Of a stretch of 64,000 nt of DNA, positions 57,366 through 64,000 are shown in pieces. Location: positions 21,580,898 through 21,644,897 of the forward strand of contig NW_024037076.1 of assembly GCF_015706575.1 (NCBI RefSeq), given 5' to 3'. The notes under the pieces are model-generated. The model was given only the letters and a program-made list of their open reading frames with translations. It made no database searches and was not told the origin of the DNA. Position 1 is the stretch's first letter. The number at the start of each line of letters is the position of its first letter. Origin of the DNA: Patiria miniata. Its lineage: Eukaryota; Echinodermata; Asteroidea; Valvatida; Asterinidae. The position numbers and the translations under genes are program-made.

Positions 57366-58475
57366 TTTTTTATAAGACTTATTATAGATTTTTCCAAAGC
57401 TTTTGATACCCTAGATCACGACATTTTATTGTAAAAGTTGAATTATTATGGTATTCGTGGTACCGCGTTATCTTGGTTTAATAGTTATCTCTCAAATAGA
57501 AAGCAGTTTGTCTCAATTAGCAATTAACCTCGTCTCAGCGCACCCTTACTTGTGGAGTTCCTCAAGGTTCTATTCTGAGACCTCTACTTTTTCTTATTTA
57601 CATAAATGACTTCACTAGGTCTTCTAATCTCTTGTCATACATTTTATTTGCTGATGACTCAAATGTATTTTACAGTCATAAAGATATTGATGTTCTAATT
57701 AATACTGTAAATTCCGAATTAATTAAAGTATCGGACTGGATCAAATCCAACAGATTATCTCTAAACTTAAAGAAAACCACGTGTATGTTATTTAGCCGCA
57801 CTCTCCAAAAATTACCAAGAATTATAACTAATTGATAACGCAATGATTTCTGAAACTACTAGCACTAAATTTTAAGGTATACTCGTTGATAATAAGTTGT
57901 CATGGAAATATCACATTGACCATTATGTAAAATTGTCTCAAGAAATATAGGTGTTATTAATAGAATAAAAAAATATTTATTCCCCCATCATATTTTGTTT
58001 ACCTTGTATAATACTTTAGTTTTATCCTACTTAAACTATGGAATTCTAGCCTGGGGGAACGTATCCCGGTGTCACCTAACAGACTCCTTGTACTCCAGAA
58101 GAAGGCTTCATGCGTATTATAAACAATGCAAATTTCCAAGCCCCTGGTGATCCCCTGTTCTATTCTCTCAAAACATTAAATATATATGATCTTTACACCT
58201 TTCAGCTCGGTATCTTCATGCACCAAATATCTCAGATTGTTATTCCATGTTGTCTTGCATCAGTTTTCACTAGAAACACGCCATTCATTCTCATGCAACC
58301 CGACAATCTACCCATTATCATCTCCCCAATGTCCGTACCACACTCGCCCAAAAAGCCATTCCCTTCCAAGGTCCCAAGCTATGGACCTCCCTCCAGCGGC
58401 CCTTGCAAAATACCAAATCTGATATCATATTAAAAAAAACCTTCAAGCAATTCTTTTTAAATAAATACGCCTAAG
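57366..58475 (+). mobile_element. CR1/L2-like LINE fragment (copy 2)
   Basis: Duplicate of 46296-47405 with the same frameshifts. The FADD-containing frame is at 57632-57835. Confidence 0.85.
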
Positions 58476-58514
58476 CCTTGTTCGCTATTTATCTTGTCAT
58501 ATTTTAATGTATAT

Positions 58515-61134
58515 TATGGTGTTCTATAGACGCCAAATCTGCGTCGCGTCGTGCTTTCACGTCGTGCCGTCGCGTCGTACCGTCGCGTCGTGCCGTCGTC
58601 CGTCGCGTCGTGCCGTCGCCCGTCGCGTCGTGGCGTCGCGTCGTGCCGTCGCCCGTCGCGTCGTGCGGTCGCCTCTTAAATTACCGTTTCTAAGCACGTA
58701 CACTGCAAGAGGAAGCAACGCACCTTCACACGTCGCGTCGTGCCGTCGTGCGTCGCGTCCTGCCGTCGTCCGTCGCGTCGTGCCGTCGCCCGTCGCGTCG
58801 TGCCGTCGCCTGTTACCTCGGCGCCTCTAAGTAGACTGCTTGAAGAGGCGACGCACACATTGCCCGTCGCGTCGTGCCGTCGCCCGTCGCGTCGTGCCGT
58901 CGCCCGTCGCATCGTGCCGTCGCGTCGTGCCGTCGCCCCTCGCGTCGTGCCGTCGCCCGTCGCGTGACTGTATCTTTCTTGGCAATAGGTGGCGCCTTCA
59001 TTCTTCATGTACATGTGTTTAATAGAAAGGGGTGTAATCATACATTTCGCCACTACATTTTAAGTTAAATGGAGTTTGGCCGCCACCATGCATTAAAGTT
59101 TTTATCAGACTTGTGTTTTCTTAAAAAGAAGTGGTTTTCTGGCTAGGAAAATAGCAAGGAAGAACCGGTTTTGTGCGAGCAAAATTCAGGGAACAATCTG
59201 TTGATACTAATAACTTGTTGGAAAGTTCCAAAGTCATTCCAAGAAAGTTGCCGCCGTGAATAAGGGTTTAAAACAAGGGAGGAGGATGGTATTTGCTATC
59301 AGAATCAGCAGGGCCGTTCCTCATTCTTTTCTTTTTATGGGATGTATGATATAATTGGAGTACGAGGGGCTCTGCGAGCTGATGAATCTTTTTGAAAACA
59401 TTGTATTTGCTACCAGCTAGGGAAGATTTCCGTTTATTTAAGACTTAGAGGCACTGGTATGGATACCTGTGTAAGTATATGACTAAACTGCCCTTGTTTA
59501 GGTTTTTTTTTTCTTTTTTGGAAATTCAATACGCATATAGGGAGTAACATCAGTTCTACTGCTGGGTTGCGGTGATGGGTGGGTTACAACTTATCAACAC
59601 ATACCTCGCCAGCGGGCCCTTAGATTGGTGATAACCGGAGAGCGGGAGTTTCAAAAAAACTCATCCGGTGTTTACGCGACGCAGGGACTGGTTTGTGGCA
59701 GCAATTATGCGCCGCAGCACCTAGCAAAAAGGTGCTCCATAATGGGTCTCATAATGTTCATATACTTCATTTACGCTTTGGTAGCATTCTCCCCCAGCGC
59801 TTTGTATCCTCTGGCAAAAAGCGCTATATAAATACAGTTATTATTATTATTATTATTATTGTGTACATGTGGTTTTTTGTTTCTAGTTCACTTAATGATT
59901 TGATTTATACCGGTGATAATATGCCGTCCCACCTGTGTTTTTCTTTTGTGTGTGTCGGGGGAAACAGTGCATATTTTCTGTGCCCTTTTTACGCACTTCA
60001 TCAGTCACCCTTTGTTTAGTTCTTTTATACGTATTTACTTTATTGCTAATGATGGTTAAGAATATTTTACGCGTGAGCATTTCTTGTAATGATCAGATTA
60101 AGTGGATTCCTTATTTTGTATTTTTTACTTCGAATTCCATGCCTAAATGACCAGTATGTTAGTTCTGTTCTTCAAGAAGTTCCAATAGGATTTGTACGTT
60201 CTCCTCATCCACGTGTTTTTTTCTTGGATGGTGGAGATGGGTTCATCCTTGATCGGACCAGGCCATCTTTTATGTTTTTTTGTCGTTTGTATGCCAGGAT
60301 GGGTTGGGTTGCAAAGAGTGCACTTAGAAAATCATTATCGCTGATCAGATTCCAGTGTTTCAGAAGGGCCTGCTTAAGAGCTGGGTGTTTAATTTGTGGG
60401 TGGTAGGGTAAAACAAAGACCAGCGGGATATTCTTTTCGGATTTTGCACGCTTTTTAGAGTTCACGGAATCGCGTGTTTATGTGCTTTGTTGTTTGACAA
60501 TTGGAAGCAGAAAAAAATCTATGCATTTTGAAATTGATTGAGCCGGACCTCCGCAACCACTAATAATAGGCCTCCCCACAAACCGTGTACAAACTGTACG
60601 ACATTGCAATTTGCAACACTTTCACCGCACGGCACGCATGTCATAAATACTGTACAGGTACATGAAAAATGAAGGCGCCACCTATTGCCAAGAAACTACA
60701 GTCACGCGACGTGCGACGGCACGACGCGACGGGCGACGGCACGACGCGACGGTACGACGCGACGGGCGACGGCACGACGCGACGGGCAATGTGTGCGTCG
60801 CCTCTTCAAGCATTCTACTTAGAAGCGCCGAGGTAACAGGCGACGGCACGACGCGACGGGCGACGGCACGACGCGACGGACGACGGCACGACGCGACTGA
60901 CGACGGCACGACGCGACCTGTGAAGAAGCGTCGCTTCCTCATGCAATGTACGTGCTTAGAAACGGTAATTTAAGAGGCGACGGCACGACGCGACGGGCGA
61001 TGGCACGACGCGACGCCACGACGCGACGGGCGACGGCACGACGCAACGGACGACGGCACGACGCGACGGTACGACGCGACGGCACGACGTGAAAGCACGA
61101 CGCGACGCAGATTTGGCGTCTATAGAACACCATA
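58515..61134. mobile_element. 2.6-kb foldback element with CGTCGCGTCGTGC-repeat arms (copy 2)
   Basis: Duplicate of 47445-50064, with 'gtatat' on both sides and the SINE at 59605-59865. Confidence 0.9.
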
Positions 61135-62169
61135 GTATATGCTCCAATAAATTTGGATCATTTCATTCTAATAAAATTATCGACATGTACGTACTCTTTC
61201 TTTTCACTTTATAATGAAATCGATTTTCTCTTGCCTAGTTCAACTTGAGTCATTTTCACTATTAACGTTTAGCTACTGATCAGAGGTGTTCTTCTTGCTT
61301 GTGTAAATGATTTTGTTCTATCATCATTTTTACCTACATATTATTGTAGTTTATTTTCATTTGTTCCGGTTTGCCTTCCATCCCCATTGTCTTGTTTCAT
61401 TCATGTTTGTTGTGTTTATAATCCATTTGTCTGTGTATATAATCATGCTAATTATCGGGGTCCATACCCACAAGCTAATCTTTCTTATAGATTCCACATC
61501 TCTATTAATTGTATTTTTTATCTGCTTATTACCTTGTACTCATGTAAATTCAAGACTTAGATTTGTTCAAGTGCACCACGTGGCCGATTAATTTTGTGCC
61601 CGATTTCGAGACGCCACCATTTTTTAAATTTCGGACTAAAGTTTATGACCTTCAAATTATTCACAAGGGTTCATCTTCATGAATTATTAGAATAGTACCA
61701 GTATATACTTAAGTGAATCAATTTGAAACCTGTCAACAAAGCGATTGAAAACAAATATGTTGCAACCTGACGCCACTTTTTTTTTTTCATTTAATATATA
61801 CTTAATGACAACCTCGTCCCCAGTGCTTACTTTATTTCCAACGTCGTTTCCAATAGTTACCTATTTGCACAACCGTCTTTGTTTCCATTCAACTCCGGTA
61901 TCTACAGGATTTAGATATGGGTAAGATAGATTATCGCCGAAATTTGTCCCCTTTTTGGCCGTTAAGAACCCCGAACGTCCTCAAATACACCCCAATCCTT
62001 ACCCAAACCTCAAATGAAAGCATGGGCCTGACCAATAGGGAAAAACAAGACACCGGACTAGTTGTACCTGCATTAACACTCTCTTGCTTTTTCTTTTTCT
62101 TTTGAATTCGTAAACCATAAAAATTAATCAATATGCAAACTTATCTATGCCAATTGCTCGGCGACTGAA

Positions 62170-62457
62170 TCAATTTTCCTTGTTTTGTTTTATTTGCCTG
62201 TTTGGTCCCATTGGTAGGTGAAGGCAGTCACATGTGACATCAAGGGCACCTGCAGGCTGCCCCGGGAAAGCTACTTCAGCCCCAAGGCCCGAGTTCAGCA
62301 GCCTATAGAATTCCCCGGCGGTATCGGCCTTTGCACCATGCTCAGCTGGCAAGACCGCGTCACGTAGTGTCTGAACCGTGCTCTGACGCCTCATCACTCT
62401 CTCCACCTGTGTGTAGTGCTTGTATGTCTTCCGCGACGCAAATCTGCAGTAGTCCAT
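62170..62457 (-). CDS. Possible minus-strand exon, unrecognised protein
   Basis: 95 codons with balanced, GC-rich composition unlike the repeats around it: 'YCRFASRKTYKHYTQVERVM', 'LRDAVLPAEHGAKADTAGEF' and 'YRLLNSGLGAEVAFPG'. A splice acceptor candidate, 'tattttgcatcttcag', ends at 62477 just upstream on that strand. A stop codon immediately precedes the ATG in this frame. The frame crosses the right border of the 11-kb duplication, and its equivalent in copy 1 is cut at 51164. I do not recognise a family. Confidence 0.3.
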   Translation of the reverse strand: MDYCRFASRKTYKHYTQVERVMRRQSTVQTLRDAVLPAEHGAKADTAGEFYRLLNSGLGAEVAFPGQPAGALDVTCDCLHLPMGPNRQIKQNKEN

Positions 62458-62559
62458 TCACGATCTTCAAAGAAGTCTGAAGATGCAAAATACAACTTCA
62501 GTCTTGAGTTGGGTCCATTGCAAAATAATGATCCAATACCAGGGTGAGAGATGAGAGCA

Positions 62560-62655
62560 GGTAGTGGTGGGCGCGTACTGCATGCTCGACACCCTGGGGG
62601 GGGGGGGGGGAAGCAGGTAGTGGTGGGCGCGTACTGCTCGACACCCTGGGGACGA
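62560..62655. repeat. Repeated 'gggcgcgtactgc' module
   Basis: 'gcaggtagtggtgggcgcg' to 'cgacaccctgggg' occurs twice, separated by a G run (62596-62610). A close relative ('gcaggtagtgatgggcgcg', 'agacaccctggggtcgag') lies at 23659-23705 and 24120-24166. It is part of a dispersed element. Confidence 0.65.
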
Positions 62656-62910
62656 GGTTGACTCCATGAAGGTCAGTTATTGCAAAAATTATGATATTAA
62701 GACCATATACTATAGCTATATTGAATAGCTCTATGGATAAGACATGAATCTGGGACTGAGAAACATTTCCCAATTTTGTTAGGAAAAACTTTCTGGCCAT
62801 ATCTGGCCATCACTTTTCACCCTGTGCACAAACCGTATGAGAATCTCTCCTTGCGAATGAAAAAGAAGCAGAAAGGAAATCAGTAATCCGTCATTAAAAA
62901 CGGCACGGGC

Positions 62911-62922
62911 GCCGCCATCTTG
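62911..62922 (+). promoter_or_regulatory. YY1-type motif upstream of RHEB
   Basis: 'gccgccatcttg' matches the YY1 consensus on the minus strand (caagatggcggc). It lies about 270 bp upstream of the RHEB start codon and is framed by the inverted words 'ggcacg' and 'cgtgcc'. YY1 sites are common in proximal promoters of housekeeping genes. The role here is inferred. Confidence 0.5.
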
Positions 62923-63043
62923 CATTATGTCGTGCCCAGTGTAAATTTTCCAGCATATGTACATACAGAAGAGTACGCTTTCATAGTATGAGGTTGCGGT
63001 GAACCCTTGATTTAGACTGGTGCCACTATACGCAGATCGCAGC

Positions 63044-63055
63044 TATAATATAAAT
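63044..63055 (+). promoter_or_regulatory. TATA-like sequence upstream of RHEB
   Basis: 'tataatataaat' lies about 140 bp upstream of the start codon. It would place transcription start near 63075 and give a 5' leader of about 115 nt. In AT-rich DNA such a match is weak evidence. Confidence 0.25.
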
Positions 63056-63190
63056 TTGAAAGGGTACCCGCCGGTGTTTTTTTAGGAGAAAGTTTATTAT
63101 TTAGCAAGTAGTCATACTCATAGGTCTACATGTCACAGAGCTAGTAGAAAGAACACTATTTTTACATCAGAAAAACTATAATTGTTCAAA

Positions 63191-63245
63191 ATGCCACCTC
63201 CACAAAAAGACAGATGTATAGCCGTTATGGGCTTCAGATCTGTTG
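63191..63245 (+). CDS. RHEB: RHEB small GTPase, first coding exon
   Basis: The exon encodes MPPPQKDRCIAVMGFRSV and the first base of a Gly codon, then a strong splice donor ('gttg|gtaagtac'). Vertebrate RHEB begins MPQSKSRKIAILGYRSVGKSS, so the match covers the N-terminal strand and the start of the G1 loop (G-[FY]-R-S-V-G-K). As I recall, human RHEB exon 1 ends at the same Gly codon. RHEB is a lipid-anchored Ras-family GTPase on endomembranes. In its GTP form it activates mTORC1, and TSC2 switches it off. The start context is 'caaaATGc'. The rest of the gene lies beyond the right edge of the window. A palindromic element sits in the intron about 48 bp downstream. Confidence 0.9.
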
Positions 63246-63293
63246 GTAAGTACTAAAAAACATGATCATCGTTGGGTGCAAACTAGCCCGACT

Positions 63294-63820
63294 GCGTCTG
63301 GCCGTACAGTACTATCGCTAGCCCCATAAATGTGGCCTATTTACTGGACTGCCTCCGTAAACATAGGCCACACATCCACATGTACAAAAATCGTGTCGAC
63401 TTTGCCAAATTTTGATTTTCACATTTAGGCTTAGTTTGTAGGGTTTTTTTTGCTTTAGAAGCATACTCACCCTCTTTATAGGCTAATCAGAAAGTGCTGC
63501 CTTTTTCAGATGTCTAATTTTTGTGAAATTTCATGTTGAAATTTTGATACGCAAACGTGTAAAAATGAATCTGGAAATTTCACGAAAAATTAGACATCTG
63601 AAAAAGGCAGAACTTTCTGATTAGCCTATAAAGAGGGTGAGTATGCTTCTAAAGCAAAAAAACCCTACAAACTAAGCCTAAATGTGAAAATCAAAATTTG
63701 GCAAAGTGGACACGATTTTTGTACATGTGGATGTGTGGCCTATGTTTACGGAGGCAGTCCAGTAAATAGGCCACATTTATGGGGCTATACTATCGCAAGC
63801 TCTGTAGTACGGCCAGACGC
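63294..63820. mobile_element. Palindromic element in RHEB intron 1
   Basis: 'gcgtctggccgtac' at the left pairs with 'gtacggccagacgc' at the right. The arms (about 240 nt each) pair nearly throughout, including 'ccataaatgtggcctattta', 'gaggcagtccagtaaatag' and 'gattagcctataaagaggg', to a loop near 63535-63575. The left arm has a few extra bases near its base. There is no coding sequence and no clear target duplication. It resembles a full-length palindromic MITE. Confidence 0.8.
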
Positions 63821-64000
63821 CCAATGCTTCCACAAAGACTGAATTTTTTCCCCGCTGATGTAGCGATTTTGCTACAGATTTTGATCGAGATTATCTTTTC
63901 ATCCAGGACACAAATTTCCAAAGTTAAGGTTCTTAGTCGTAGAGCAACTCATACCTTTTCGAAAAAACGTTCTTTGGTCTCAATATTTTCATCCGATCTG
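63821..64000 (+). other. RHEB intron 1, continuing beyond the window
   Basis: No second RHEB exon (expected to start K-S-S-L-T) is seen before the window ends. Confidence 0.6.

Larger units (their letters stand above)
51170..62234 (+). repeat. 11.07-kb tandem segmental duplication, copy 2
   Basis: Same content and order as 40095-51164. The right border, 'gaaggcagtcacatg', continues into unique sequence at 62235, which is probably the ancestral flank. The left ancestral flank is at 40094, and the junction at 51164-51170 is new. Confidence 0.95.

Noticed and set aside
62779-62964. 61-codon minus-strand frame upstream of RHEB as a divergent gene.
   Set aside because: It overlaps the promoter region and has no domain or splice evidence.

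Overview
The window looks like nuclear DNA of a marine invertebrate deuterostome, most likely an echinoderm or a relative. The reasons are the frequent 'taggccta' words, foldback elements with tandem-repeat arms (an architecture known from sea urchin TU elements), CR1/L2-like LINE pieces, tRNA-derived SINEs ending in 'aaagcgctat', many short non-autonomous DNA transposons, and one short but clear metazoan exon. That exon, at 63191-63245 (+), is the first coding exon of the small GTPase RHEB. Coding content is otherwise very low. Nearly every open frame lies in simple repeats or transposons, and the window is best read as a dense, nested repeat landscape upstream of RHEB. All coordinates were counted by eye and may be off by a few bases.

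Layout. At 454-1197 and 3489-4374 lie two foldback elements built from a 'ttcggactatcgaacc' repeat; the second has an 8-bp target duplication and carries a nested element. At 5.3-8.9 kb there is a mosaic of duplicated modules, a tRNA-like sequence inside a TIR element, CTGT microsatellites and two composite elements ending in a long hairpin. At 9252-13612 there is a 4.36-kb, almost perfect palindrome with tandem-repeat arms and near-identical 8-bp flanks. At 15.5-17.8 kb a LINE remnant on the minus strand is split by a hAT-like element. At 21.5-26.6 kb there are more TIR elements, a 461-bp tandem duplication, two more hairpin composites and a foldback with a promoter-like centre. At 29.6-32.4 kb there is one possible signal-peptide exon (minus) and a 1.75-kb TIR element. 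At 34.2-39.7 kb there are a Tc1-like element, SINEs and dispersed repeats.

At 40095-62234 an 11.07-kb block is present twice in direct tandem. Every difference I noticed is a homopolymer length change. Each copy holds one or two possible host exons, a broken Ty3/gypsy-type LTR element, pogo-like ends, a fully palindromic Tc1-like element, a LINE fragment and a 2.6-kb foldback element with CGTCGCGTCGTGC-repeat arms and a SINE in its middle. The block is followed by a possible minus-strand exon and then by the RHEB promoter region, RHEB exon 1 and a 527-bp palindrome that starts about 48 bp inside RHEB intron 1.

The most interesting signal is a family of modular elements (6815-7308, 7628-8186, 24242-24631, 24781-25127). 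A core of about 110 bp is conserved. The flanking inverted repeats and the long hairpin stem have changed sequence between copies yet stay self-complementary. The hairpin tip, CTCGGCTTCGCCTCG, is invariant.
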